From Pocillopora verrucosa (Eukaryota > Cnidaria > Anthozoa > Scleractinia > Pocilloporidae): a stretch of 64,000 nucleotides of DNA. Both the position numbers and the translations under genes were made by a program. A model generated the notes under the pieces. The model was not told the origin of the DNA. It searched no databases and saw only the letters and a list, made by a program, of their open reading frames with translations. Shown in pieces: positions 12,101 through 24,233 of this stretch; position 1 is the first letter of the stretch, and each line of letters starts with the position of its first letter. The DNA is taken from assembly GCF_036669915.1 (NCBI RefSeq), contig NC_089317.1, positions 6,443,411 through 6,507,410 of the forward strand, in the 5' to 3' direction.

Positions 12101-12991
12101 GAGGGGGGAGGAGAGATCACATGGCTTTCGGTAGGAATAGAAGAAAGGTACTCAGGGGGAGTCAGAGAGATATGAGAGTCTGTGTATTTGACTCTTGAAT
12201 ACTATTCACTCTCACCAATCAGGCGAGATTGTGGCAGCGGTCAAAAATTTATGACATCACTGTGCACAATAAGTCCGAAAAAGAGTGTGTTCACGACCAA
12301 ACAATTATCGAACAAAAATAACCTTGCAATCATTGGCTACGGGGCCAGTTCCGCTTGGCGAAAAAGAAATACAACACAACTACTCAGTATGCGTCCAACT
12401 TCCTTGTATTCTTAGAAACAACGACTATATTGATTTACAGAAAAGGCGGATCTATCTAGCGGTTCGTAGTTATTGCTTCCTATAGGATAGCCTTAAAATC
12501 CTTTCCTCAAAACTAAACTCAGAAAAACAAGGGGTGGAAAACTGCACCCTAGCTGTGATAGGGACCTTTAGCAGTTAGGACGGCAACGCCAAGGAAGACG
12601 TCGATTTAAAAATAAATATATGTTTTTAGTTGGAATCTCGCGAATGACTAGATGTATTTACCATCTGTTTCAGCGCCACAAGTTAACCGCAGCATAATAT
12701 ATGAGAGCGGCGTTGAGTTCCAAATGGAAACTAACATAATTTACCGTCGGGGTTTCATTTCTCAGACCACGCAAATTTAGATAATTTCCGTTCTTATTTT
12801 GCTAAGGAAGGCTCACAAATGTACACAATTCTTTTGTTTTTACACAGATCTTTAATTTGTTTTTGCCACGTCCTCGTTTCCTTCGCCGTCATGGTTTGCT
12901 AAAGATCCTTAATTTATTTTCAGCGGTGCTATAGGATGCATACATATACAACGAATCATACAACTATAACTATGAACCTGGTTAAGCAAGC
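9120..12991. other. Long intergenic stretch with no supported gene
   Basis: The sequence is AT-rich, with a short G-rich run near 9968-9990 (GGGCGGGGTGGGGTGGGATGGG) and a small perfect-arm hairpin around 10020-10041 (ACTCGTTG…CAACGAGT). The open frames here are short, lack splice-consistent partners and show no recognisable domain. I see no RNA gene. Confidence 0.5.
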
Positions 12992-13200
12992 ATTAACGCT
13001 TTACACCCTAACATCAGTAAGCATATTCTCCATACTGTTCTCCTTACATTTCCTGAGGTGCTGACAAGGAGAATTTGTTGAACAATCGAGATCATCTTTA
13101 GTTGGTGATTGTTTCATTTATTCTCAAGACCTCACTGCGTGATTCAGGTGTGAGCTTGTACGAAGAAATTAGATGCTGGTCGCTCTTGGGGGTGAAATAG
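12992..13200. mobile_element. MITE-like repeat, family B (CTTTACACCCTAACATCAG…), copy 1
   Basis: It starts TTAACGCTTTACACCCTAAC and contains the family hallmarks CATATTCTCCATACTGTTCT, AAGGAGAATTTGTT and AATTAGATGCTGGTC. The same succession, in reverse orientation, occurs at 52690-52895 and 53371-53544. There is no coding potential. Confidence 0.7.
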
Positions 13201-13554
13201 AGAAATAGAGAAATTCGACAAGGAATAACACGTGGGCATGTAGTCTAAGCAATCTGCGATGATCGTACCTCACTAGCAAATATTAACGGGTTCTACCGCG
13301 GCTTGCTTAACCCGCTTTTAGGTTTAAAAAAAAACCTCGAAATCGAAATTGCCGACCAGGGAAATTGAACTAAGGTCTGTCACGAGTTTTTACCGAGTCT
13401 GCTGAGACTTTCCAGGACTTCTTTGTGTTTCTATTGGCGGTCAACATTTCCAGTTTTCAGAGTGTGGACATCACGTTTAGTAGCTCAAAGATGTGATAAA
13501 TTGGCAAAACTTGGAAGTAAAAAATCCCTCCTTCATTTTGTAGACAAATCCAAA

Positions 13555-13691
13555 TAGGTCAGAGTCTTGTTAAATTTAATCGCCCAGCGATAGATTTGTC
13601 TCCGGTGTCACTAATCTGTTTCCCAGACAAATTCAAATTGGTTAGAGTCTCATTGACTTTGAATGCCTCAACAAAAGCTGTAGCACCGACA
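13555..13691 (-). pseudogene. Out-of-frame degenerate LRR units beyond the NLR stop
   Basis: Read on the - strand, sequence after the NLR stop still matches the 84-nt LRR unit (GATGTCGGTGCTACAGC…, then ATTAGTGACACCGGAGAC…) but in the +1 frame. An extra T in the T6 run at 13696-13701 explains the switch. A one-base loss about 100 bases later (GCTGGGCGATT where units have GCTGAGGCAATT) would restore the frame and end at STK-stop. The array therefore once encoded at least one and a half more repeats. Confidence 0.7.
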
Positions 13692-16600
13692 TCACAAAAA
13701 AGGATTCGTAAACAAATGCAGAGAGGTCAAAGTCTTATTAACTCTGACTGCCTCGGCCAAAGATATAGCACCGGCATCACTGATACCATTGCCAAACAAA
13801 TTCAAATGGGTGAGAATCTTGCTGACTTTAATTGCGTCAGCAATACATGTACCACCAGCATCATTAATACCATTAAAAGACAAATTCAAATAGGTCAGAG
13901 TCTTGTTGATTTTGATTGCCTCAGCAATAGATTTAGCACCAGCATCACTAATACCATTGCGAGACAAATTCACATTGGTGAGAGTCTTGTTGTCTTTGAT
14001 TGCCTCAGCAATAGATGAAGCACCGGCATCACTGCTACGATTCTTGGACAAATTCAAAAAGGTCAGAGTCTGATTGACTTTGACTGCCTCAGCAAGAGAT
14101 GTAGCACCGGCATCACTAATACAATTAAAGGACAAATTCAAATGGGAGAGAGTCTGGTTGATTTTGGTTGCAAAAGCAATAGATGTAGCACCGGCATCAC
14201 TAATACCATTACCAGACAATTTCAAATGGGTGAGAGTCTTGTTGACTTCGATTGCCTCAGCAATGGATATAGCACCGACATCACTAATACGATTGTTAGA
14301 CAAATCCAAATAGGTGAGAGTCTTGTTGACTTTGATTGTCTGAGCAGTAGATGTAGCTCCGGTATCACTAATACGATTGTTAGAAAAATCCAAAGAAGTG
14401 AGAGTCTTGTTGACTTTGATTGCCTCTGCAGTAGATGTAGCTCCGGTATCACTAATACCATTACCAGACAATTTCAAATGGGTGAGAGTCTTGTTGACTT
14501 CGATTGCCTCAGCAATAGATATAGCACCGACATCACTAATACTATTGTTAGACAAATCCAAATAGGTGATAGTCTTGTTGACTTTGATTGCCTCTGCAGT
14601 AGATGTAGCTCCGGTATCACTTATACGATTGTTAGACAAATCCAAAGAGGTGAGAGTCTCGTTGACTTTGATTACCCCTGCAATGGACGTAGCACCGGCA
14701 TCACTAATACCATTGCCAAACAATTTCAAATGGGTGAGATTCTTGTTGACTTTGATTGCCTCAGCAATAGATGTAGCACCGGCATCACTAATACGATTGT
14801 TAGACAAATCCAAAGAGGTCAAAGTATTGTTGACTTTGATTGCCTTCGCAATGGATGTAGCACCCGAATCACTTATACATCCAAAACACAGGCCCAAAGT
14901 AATTAGGGTCGCGTTGGCTTTGATTACCTCGGAAAGGATTATTGCTAGTCCTTCACTTAGGAACTGACATTCGACATAAAGATGTTTTTGGTTCAAACTG
15001 TCACCAAAACATCTTGCTAACTTTAGGTGAAAATCACCTTTCTCTCTTTTACATTCGTTGATAGCCTCCAACAAAAATTGGACACTCCGACAGTTTTTGC
15101 TCGCGAGATTGTTAAACCGGTTTCCTAAACTGGAGACAAGAGCTGCAGCTTCTTGATCGGACTGGTCTGCTAAAATGCCGCACAAAAACAATAGCACCTG
15201 TGTCAGGTCAAGGGAATATTTGTCATCTGAAACTAACTCCTCAGGTGTAGTTCGTTTATCTTGAATCTCACAACAGAGATGGAATGCTGCGAAGCATTCT
15301 TGAAAGCTTTTGTGTAGAAATGCATAACGCAGACTCCGCCTCAGTTTACTTCCTCCGGGATGAACTGACAGAAATCCGAATGCAGCTATCTCATTTGCGT
15401 GGTTTTCTAACTCATTAACTTCAAAATCCAGCTTGTCTTCAATTAAGCCATTTAACGCTATCAATCCAAGGGTTTTCAACTGCGGTTTGTAAAGGTTTGT
15501 AAGATCTTCTTCCGTATCTGGTAGTTCTGTCTTTTTCCTATATCTTCTCAAGACACATTCAATCATATTCAAGTAAAGTTTAGTTCTATTTTCCGGAAGG
15601 GTGCCGCAAACCTCTTCACACAAAAGGCAAAGGAGAGCCGCGTTCAATGGATTGGCACACATCTCTTGGAGGTTTTTATCTTTTGATATTCGTGCCAAGA
15701 GCTTTTCAGCTAACTCCGACTTTCCTTTGAAGTACTTGGCAATGAATTCGCTGGCGTGTTTTTCAGTAAATCCTTCGACCTCAAGCAAGGTGTGACAGCA
15801 TTTTCTTAGCTTAATACCAGCTTCGTGTCGCGTAGTTGCCACTATGTAACACTCTGGAAGAACTTTTCCCGTAACTAATTTTGAAATCACTGGCGCTTTA
15901 CTGGCAGGTAACTCATCCAGTCCATCTAAAATCAATAAAATGCTGGATTGGTTGGCAAGAATAAATTGGAAGAATTGCTGTTTAACTCCTTCCTCGACAT
16001 CCTCAGGCAGGAGTTGATCATCAATAACTTCCCAAATATCGGACTTGAAATCACGACATTTAAGGAACAACACCGCTTTGATGCTTGGGAAGCATTTCTG
16101 TGGGTTCAGCTTCTTTGTGGCCCAGTCATAAACGTACTTCATGCAGTATGTAGTTTTACCTATACCAGGTTTTCCCTCGATTAGCACTGTTCTCGGTTCT
16201 GAACACTCTTCGTGCGGATGCAAGAGAGAAGACATGGTAATGGGTTGGTCAGTGACTTCCCCTCTTGTTTTCCTTCTTCTGACCACTTTGAGCCATGTAA
16301 AAATATCACCAACAAAAAATTGAAACTCTTCACACCATGGAAACGGTGAGAGCCATCCTTCGCGGGTCACATACATTCGGCGAATTCCATCGATTAGTTC
16401 ACTTGGATCAAAAACACCTAAAAATGAATCAAAGTGACTCTGCGTTAGACGCGCGGAAATACTCTGTAGAATATAATAAGAGCATACAGTAATTATATTA
16501 AAAGCCACCGATTATGTGATTTAAAGAAGCAGAATGAAGTCGTCACCACCACAGGGGTCCTTCCTGAATTTAACAATTGGTGAAATCGGATTGAAAGGAT

Positions 16601-19600
16601 AAATTCGTGTAGGCCCGTTAACGTACACTGACACGGTGTTATAGCCTACGAACAGACTCCTATTGTCACTGAGAGTAGGTGCAGATTGCACTTGTACTAA
16701 TGGGTAAATTGCGAGTTTCCAAGCTTACGATAAATCTGATCATGACCTCTTGGACAGATTGCGAGAACAGCCAACATAATCACTTCTGGAGTAGTTAACA
16801 CCTTTTTACGATACGCAAACATAACAAAAACATCATGTAATTCTCGTCTGCGCCGGAGAAAATTTCGTGCTTTCTAAGAATCATAACCATTAAAATTTAC
16901 CATCCCCAGGCCGGTAAAAACTTAAGCATTAAAAGAGGCTATGTAAGAGGAATAGCTGAAACCGAATGGTGTCATTCTATCTTCTTTCCCCTGGTTTTAC
17001 TTCTCTACAATGCTACAGGAATATCATTCACTGAGTCTGGCTTCAATGATGTAGGAGCCTTTGTCTTCACCCATTCACTCGGGAAATGTAAAATCTGCCA
17101 TCAGTTATGGAACATTGAAATTGATTGCCATGAGCCATTCGGTTATTCTACCACAACTTGATTTTCTACGCTGCTAGGCTCTGGAGGATTTCAAAGTCTT
17201 CTTAAATCACAGAAAGGCTTTTTCAGGTCGTTATTTACATTGTGTACTACAAATCCATAATATTTAACTTCATTCATGGCAGAGGAGATTATTGTACCCC
17301 TACGAAAAAACATCTATGAAATAAGACAATGGCCCTCTTCGTCCTAAATTTCAGAGACATGTGCATGTGTCCTGTCAGGGAACGTAAAAAGTCAGTGAAG
17401 AGACCAGAGTAAGAAAAATAAGATTATTTGGTAGCCCATTGGTGACAATTTGCAATATTATTACTTCTTGTCATTTCCTTAATTTCTAACGAGTAGCGAC
17501 CATAGTTAACGCTTATTAGTTAATGATAAAAACATGTTTGAAATGACACTAGTTTGCCCTAATAAAACCTTACAATCAAGCAACATTGATGGACTGAGGC
17601 CAAGCCCAAAAAGACAATTAAAATTCAGCAGTGCTTTCAATAACACCCGGCACCCGCCCGCGCTCCGGCGGGTACTCTGTTGTGAACTGCCGGGTACAGA
17701 ACAAAAAGGTAAATAACATAACAGAGAAAATAACAATCAATTTGGAACTGGAGTATTGACCCCAGTTATTTTTTTTATTTTTCTATGGTCTTTGTTTGTT
17801 AGATTCACTCTTTCACTAGCAGTTTTCTTTCTATGACTGTTTCGCGTGATCCATAAAAATTAATCACGCTCGAAGTAGAAATACACATCGTCGGTTACCT
17901 AAATAATTTTCAAACAAATTCGTGTTGAACTAAAATCATTAAATACTTTTAGATAAATAGAACAACAGCAGTTCTTCTCAACTGCTGGTTAGAAAACAAA
18001 ATTGAAAATCAAAATTAGTTAAAACAGCCCGCTTGTTGATAGCACACGTAAATCAAATTAGAATTTTTTTTGCAGAGATGTTACCCTTGCTTGAAGACGC
18101 TTAACCTAGACTTGGCTGAGAAGAGAACTACACAAAGGCTGTTAAACACCTAGCGTCTAAATCTTGCTTAAAAAGCTACATTTGCTGAAAAATCGAAGAA
18201 GACCTTGTTTACGCTAACATGACGACTGCTTACGATCCGATATGAATCACGAGCCGTGGGAACAGCTAAAATTCATTGGCTGATTGATTTAATTCAATTA
18301 CCTTATGTAGACATTTTAATGTACAATTCTGCCGAAAAGAATCCTGAGGTTTTTCCAGGAAATAAAACTAGTGGAATTTACTGCCGCAAATCTTTAATTT
18401 CACACAGTAACAAAAAAACGAAAACAAAAACAAAAACAAAAACTTACGATCACAAAAAATGCGTTCAGCGTTCGAAGCAGGAGACTGAGAAGTTTGTTTC
18501 CAATTGCAGGCAGAAGAAACCTCTGTAAACAAAGATTAGGCGAGTGCAGACTGTAATTTGATTCACGCATGATATTATCTAGTTTTATATTTGTTGACTG
18601 CCTGTTGAAAGTATCGAGTATTATGCGCTGTTGGATGGTTAACACCATTCTGGATCTTTCTATGATTTTTTGGAAGCTGAAGTGAGACCTCAAACACGTA
18701 GAGGTCTTTTAGATTTCTTTCTTTACCTTTACAAACAAGGTTTGAGTAAAAAACTATTGATATTGTCTTATCATACCGTAAACCAAATTTCCAGGAAAAA
18801 TAAGATTTTGAGTTTGTGAGAACATACTGATTGAAATTTTTAGTAACAAGTTACCATAGGCCCTTTCAGAGGAGTTTTAACGTGAAACTCAGGCAGCAGG
18901 TTTGCAAGTCAGCAAATGGAGGATTTTGATTAGAAATAAATAATCAGTTAAACAATTGTTACAAAGTAGGAGACTAATAGTAAATGTTCATTTACCAAAG
19001 TTCGCCACAGAAAACTCTGTTTGAATTGGAACAATTGGAACTAATGGGCTCCAATGGAACTAATGGGCTAACGAGATCGAAATTGTTTTTCATATTATCC
19101 TCCAGCGAGTGCTTTACCGAGGTAGCCACCTCCTTCAAATCTTATTGAAAGCATTATCAGCCTGATGACAATGTAAGAAAGTGCCATTTCTGGCCTCATT
19201 TGTTTCCGTATTACTGTTCCCAGCAACTGACCTTCTGCTGTACTTTTTTCAACTGAGGCCGTAAGAAAACCAAGCTTTTCTCTCATCTCTTTCATTTCAC
19301 TCTCTATCTTCCCGGTTGTATCTGTGAAATGTAAATTCACATTGGCTCGGTTAGCTGTTGTTTTGGTAAGTGTAATAAGAGACCAAAAAAGCAAAGCATA
19401 AATAATATTCCTCACAATTAGTAACAAAATAGGAGCTAACGAGGATAATATTTGGAAGACCATCTCGCAATAAGATTTGTTTTCCAGCCACGACAATGAA
19501 GTCGTTTGGGTCACCTTTGCTGCCTGCAATCACGCAGCCAGATTCTTATCACTATCAAACGTATCATTCTCAAAGAACGAGAAATCTTGGTAAAAAGACC

Positions 19601-20788
19601 TTGATTGAAACAATTATTTGACTCAATACGTCAAGGTGATCGCTCCGTGCATAACCCACGTCTCTTATTAGTGCTCTTAAAATCGCGTAAAATTGATCCA
19701 CTGAGGTCAGACGCCAGGCCCAAACGACAACGACAATTTCAGCCCAATGAGCCTGTGAAGAAATGCATGTTATGACCCATTTTCGTTCTGTCTCCAGCAA
19801 CTGACCTATGCACTTCTCTACTGCGGCCGTTAGGGAAGCAAGCTTGTCTTTCACCTCTTTCATTTCACTCTCTATCTTCCCGGTTGTTTCTCTCAAGTTT
19901 CTCTCGATAACGGCTTTCAAAGATAACATCTTCTGCATAGCATCTTTAATGTTCGCTGACAATCAAAAAAGAAAAAGTAAGTGGATCCACCAGTACAAAA
20001 CCGCAGTTGTGTGTTTTTAAGGTAGAAAACAACAATATTCGTCAACGATTACTCAATGGCTCCTTCACAAGCTGCCCTTCTTGTCCAAATTAAACTTATA
20101 CAATTTGGGGCCCTGCTCCTTTTATAAGACATTGAAAACAAGTCATCTTACCTTCCATTTCGTCTAATTTGTTCTTGATGCTATCGTCGTCTTTCTTCCA
20201 CTGCTCCATCAGCTCACGATAATGCTCCTCGATATCCGGATCCATGCAGTCGTGCTCAAGATTGTTGATATCTGCTCGAAGATTGGCTCCTCCCAGTCTC
20301 ACCAAAGCTTCTCGTATTTCCTGCCAATAAGCACTGAAGCTAATGTCATCAACAGCGGCTTGAGAAGCATGGCCGTATACAGTGTTCCTGTAATACTTCA
20401 CTCTCGCGATGTCATCTGCGATGCTTATGTTTGTAGGTGGGGGAAGACGATCCCATCCATTGGCAGGAGGGCCCAAACCACAGATATTTCTAAGAAGCAC
20501 GGTTAGAAGTGTGATATCGAAGGTTGCAGAAGACACGGGTGAGTGAGCAGGATAAAGCTTCCCCCATTGAGTAGGATTCAGCACTTTCTTCTTCCCTCTG
20601 TACAGTGATTGCAATGTAAGGTAGTGCACAGAGGTACTTCCCAAAACTGTGTGTAGAGTCGCTGGTGGATGAACTTTATCAAAAGTGGATCGCAGCACCT
20701 GAGATCCAACATCCACCAAAAGACGGCACAGCCTAGCATAGTTGGTTGTCTCTTTTGAAGAGGGCAATGACGAGGGAGCAGCAGCCAT
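13692..20788 (-). CDS. HEPN(DZIP3-like)–coiled coil–NACHT–LRR receptor (NLR), four coding exons, ~1,200 aa
   Basis: Exons are 20152-20788, 19806-19955, 19232-19321 and 13692-16417; every junction is phase 1 and the joined frame is open. Start is ATG at 20788 (MAAAPSSLPSSKETTNYARL). Residues 1-~185 form a DZIP3-type HEPN domain with the R-x5-H motif (R134…H140, YYRNTVYGH). Exons 2 and 3 add helical charged linkers that share TTGKIESEMKE. The NACHT ATPase has Walker A GKPGIGKTT (~374-382) and Walker B ILLILDGLDEL (~452-462). About 14 RNase-inhibitor-type LRRs of 28 residues follow. In this family NACHT drives nucleotide-dependent oligomerisation and LRRs sense or autoinhibit; whether this HEPN cleaves RNA or acts as an adaptor is unknown. 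The stop at 13692 is caused by a frameshift within the repeat array, so the C-terminus is shortened. Extra alternative exons in the introns cannot be excluded. Confidence 0.85.
13702..14885 (-). repeat. 84-nt tandem coding repeats encoding LRRs of the NLR
   Basis: About 14 units of 84 nt (28 aa, pattern VNKTLTxLDLSNNRISDxGATSxAEAIK) follow each other without spacing. Several units differ at only a few bases, including a two-unit block repeated at about 14222-14390 and 14465-14640. Such homogeneity suggests recent unit duplication or gene conversion. It also makes the opposite strand open over 765 bases (14142-14906), which is an artefact. Confidence 0.85.
16418..19231 (-). other. Large intron of the NLR gene (between coiled-coil exon and NACHT exon)
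   Basis: The intron is bounded by the donor GTCAGT after 19232 and the acceptor TTCATTTTTAG before 16417. It holds AT-rich sequence, an A-rich simple run near 18413-18440 (repeated AAAAAC) and a GC-rich patch near 17645-17695. I see no further exon with the required phase 1 boundaries, but short alternative exons could be missed. Confidence 0.55.
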
Positions 20789-20824
20789 GAAAATAACCTC
20801 AACAAGAAAGTTTCTGTCGAGCAT

Positions 20825-22329
20825 GAAAATAAATATTAGGCAAAATTAGTACATACCACTCTTAAAAAAAAGCTTTTGAGATCTTGATACTGAGAATGTC
20901 AAATGTTGGTAATCATCATGGGTGTCTTATCTCCTGAAGTCCCTATCACCAGCGAAGGACTATATTTTGGACATTTTGAAAGGACTTTAACGAGAGACGT
21001 CTGATCTCATTACAACCCGTCAATAGTTGTCTTCCGATTAAAACAATGCAAACTATAAACAAAATTAGAGAGAAATAGCTAGTTTTGGGATTTTTATGGA
21101 ACTGTAACCAAATAAGTATGATCTCAATACACCCATGAATAGCTATAATTCAGTTCACCCCTGGCAAACTGCCAACAAAAGTATCCGGAGACAAAACACG
21201 AATTAAATGTTGAAGGGGAATCAATTCACGAAAAATATTTCCTTTCCTCCCGAGTGCGTAAGAAGATTCCCGGCGAACAGATAGGACTTTAAATTAAAGA
21301 AATGTTCTTGATCTTAAAACAAACATGATGAGTCATACTCCAGTTCATTCATAACAGACTGCACACAAAAGCATTGGAGATAAAACGCAACTGGAATGTT
21401 AAAAGGCCAGCAAGTCACTAGCAAATATTCCCTTTCCTTTTTAGTACAAGAGAGGACTTGCCAGTAGATGGGCAGGCAGGTGAACAGACAAGCAGGCTAC
21501 ACAGCCAGGCTGCAAGGTAGGCACATAGTGTGTAATGTATGTGAAACAGTGCTATCTAACCACAAAATCAATAATACTACGACCAACAGTAACATCTGTT
21601 GGATTGGGATATCATTATTAAGAGAGGTTGTCAGTAATTTTCAAGAATCCGGCGACAGAAGCAAAAATTTAACTTTTTTTTTATTTGCTCCAAACGACCC
21701 TTTGGTGAACTGTTTTCAAAAATAGTATTCAAAAGTTCCAGCGAGTTTTTATTTTGGCAAAAAATTCGAAAGTTCGAAATCGGCCAAAACGTACCTAATT
21801 TGCGTAATTTCTATCGGGCTTTCAGTGCATTTTCACAACGCTCGTACAAGACAACGCAAAATTATCTTGGATTCATTTTTTTATAAGTTGTTTTTCATTC
21901 CTTGGAATAGCTTTCCAACTATATTTAATCTCCAACTAAACTTTCTTTCGTTTGTAACCACCTGCGTAAAGTACACTATATTTTGTATTCCGTTTGTACG
22001 CTGAATTTTGCCATATTTCAGACGACCGTAACATCGGGGGTATACAAATGTACATAAGCTAAAAGAGCTCTTTTCAATGAGCAATTCTTCGTGTTTATCA
22101 CGTAAAAATCTTATTTTTGGCCAGTGAAAAGCGAGCGCGCCAGACCAAAATATACAGCGTGCATTTTTACGGAGTTCGGCCATTTTCTTTGCTGTACTCC
22201 TATTGCAAATCACACGCTATTAGGACAAAACTCGACGTGTTTGGTCTCTACTTCTGTTTTGATTCATTTAAATATACCAATTTTAACTTTAAAATTACCC
22301 TACCTTTATTGTTAAGTGAACCAACCACC
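20825..22329. other. Region upstream of the NLR gene; no supported gene
   Basis: It would contain the NLR promoter and 5' UTR next to 20788. A 110-residue - strand open frame at 21881-22213 (MAELRKNARCIFW… after an in-frame start) has no recognised domain, and I do not call it. Confidence 0.4.
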
Positions 22330-24175
22330 GTTTTAGGTAAAGTTTTTAAGTTTATTTTTCTCGCGTGCTTAATAAACAAATCGCTGTTTACAAAGATACC
22401 AGCTCTGTCGACGTGTTTTTAGCCGAAATTGGCCCGTCGCTTATATTGTTCTTTAAATTATAATCTATCCCACTGGCATAACTTTAGAGTATATTACATG
22501 TACGTATAAATGTTGTTGTAAATAAGTGAGCGTGAGCTAAATAAAATCTTCGCACACATAAAGTATTCAAAACGTGTAGTTGTCGCAAGGAAATACTCGC
22601 TTTTGCATGAACCTCGTGTATGGATTACCGTAGGAGACCACTTTCTAACCCTGCTGAGAAATTATTCTCATGTAACATATAGAGAAATGCACTTACGTAT
22701 ATGTAGTCCATGTTTTCGAAGTAGATTATATCTGCAGAGCTCAGATTCCCCAGGTAAAGGTATCCTGAATCAGTTTCCACAACGAAAATACAGTTAGCAT
22801 GCTTATTGCGTGACAAATGAAATTTGACGCACCAGCCGAAAACAGGTGGACTACACAAACATGCTATTTTAGGGTCTGTTTACATTGAGGTGGGGAACCC
22901 CAGGTAGGTGAGGTAACCCGCTTAGCCGCGGTCGAAAAATAAAACGCGTTTACATGCAATCTAACAACTCCGGGATGCTGGGGTGAGGTTTCTCGAGGTT
23001 ATTGTTGCGCTTACAATTAGGGAGTTTGAGCATAGGCGTTCCAAGTTCACTTCTTGAGAAAGACGAAAGATTAATTCTCGGACACGTATGTATTTATTCA
23101 TGAAAGCGTCACGCGTTGTGTTACGCGGTGTTAAGGTTACGCGAGGAACCGTTGACGTATTACGCTTTTAGGAATAGTTTGTGAAACGAAATATGGTCGA
23201 TTTACAACGCTAAATATTCCGAAATGTGAACATTTTACAATCCTTGTGTGTCCGTTGCGATTCTAGTGATTTCTGCCACGAGACGGCTAGGAAATTTACA
23301 AAGTTTTAAAACATAAGTGTTTCGCTTTGGAGCTTTTTGTCATGAAAGCGACCCCGGCTAAGCGGGTTTCCCCACCTTGAGACGTTTACATGGCAAATTG
23401 TCACCTGGAGGACAGGTAGGTGAGGTAACCCGCCTAGGTGGGGCAGCACGCCTGTCCATATAATTTCTTAATTTATCTTGATCACGTTTACATGATAGGT
23501 CTACCATGTAGGGTAACCCTGTCAGCCAGGGTCGCGTTCATGGCAAAAAGCTCCAAAGCGAAACGCTTATGTTTTAAAACTTTGTACATTTCCTAGCCTT
23601 TTCATGGCAGAAATCGCGAGAAACCGCAACGGACGCACAAGGAGTGTAAGACGTTTACATTTCGGAATATTTAGCGTTGCAAATCGACCTTATTTCAAAC
23701 TATTCCTTATAAGGTTTTAGTCAATGGTTCCTCGCGTAACCTAACACTGCGTAACACAACACATGACGCTTTCATGAATAAATACATACGAGTCCAAGAA
23801 TTAATATTTCATCTTTCTCGAGACGTGAGCTTGGGACGCCTATGCTCAAACTTCCTAATGGCAAGCGCAACAACAACCTCAATAAACCTCACCCCAGCAC
23901 CCCGGGGTTGTAAGATTGTATGTAAACACGTTTTATTTCTCGACCACGGCTGGGCGGGTTACCTCACCTACCTGGGGTCCCCCACCTCCATGTACACAGG
24001 CCCTTACATGTAATTTGCTCTAACGTTATGCCCGTGGGATAGATTATAAATTAGAGAACAATATAAGCGACGGGCCAATTTCAGCTAAAAACACGTCGAC
24101 AGAGCTGGTATCTTTGTAAACAGCGATTTGTTTAGCACGCGAGAAAAACAAACTCAAAAACTTGCCTAAGTCGAG
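22330..24175. mobile_element. Large fold-back (inverted repeat) element
   Basis: Left arm sequence at about 22330-22500 and 22868-23350 reappears as its reverse complement at about 23535-24175. Examples are GCTGTTTACAAAGATACCAG at 22384 paired with CTGGTATCTTTGTAAACAGC near 24106, and CATGAATAAATACATACG near 23774 paired with its partner near 23085. The arms total roughly 650 bases with many substitutions and enclose a spacer of about 180 bases that contains further AGGTGAGGTAACCCGC repeats. I found no transposase. It is probably a non-autonomous fold-back transposon. Confidence 0.75.
22503..22867. mobile_element. ~365-bp segment present only in the left arm of the fold-back element
   Basis: In the right arm, the sequence matching 22502 runs directly into the sequence matching 22868 (…TTACATGTAAGGGCCTGTG…). 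Between these points the left arm has about 365 unpaired bases. This is therefore either an insertion into the left arm or a deletion from the right. An open - strand frame inside it (22625-22858) has no recognised domain. Confidence 0.5.
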
Positions 24176-24233
24176 GACGCAGCTGGTTTAACAGTAGATA
24201 TTTTAGGAACCGTAGTTTGACTTTCAATGGTGA

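Noticed and set aside
14142..14906. 254-residue open frame on the + strand
   Set aside because: It is antisense to the NLR LRR array. The 84-nt period is a multiple of three, so one open antisense unit makes the whole array open; no independent domain or start context.
16418..16508. Start of the NACHT exon frame at 16508 as a separate gene start
   Set aside because: That stretch lies upstream of a clear acceptor (TTCATTTTTAG), and the phase matches the coiled-coil exon, so it is intron.
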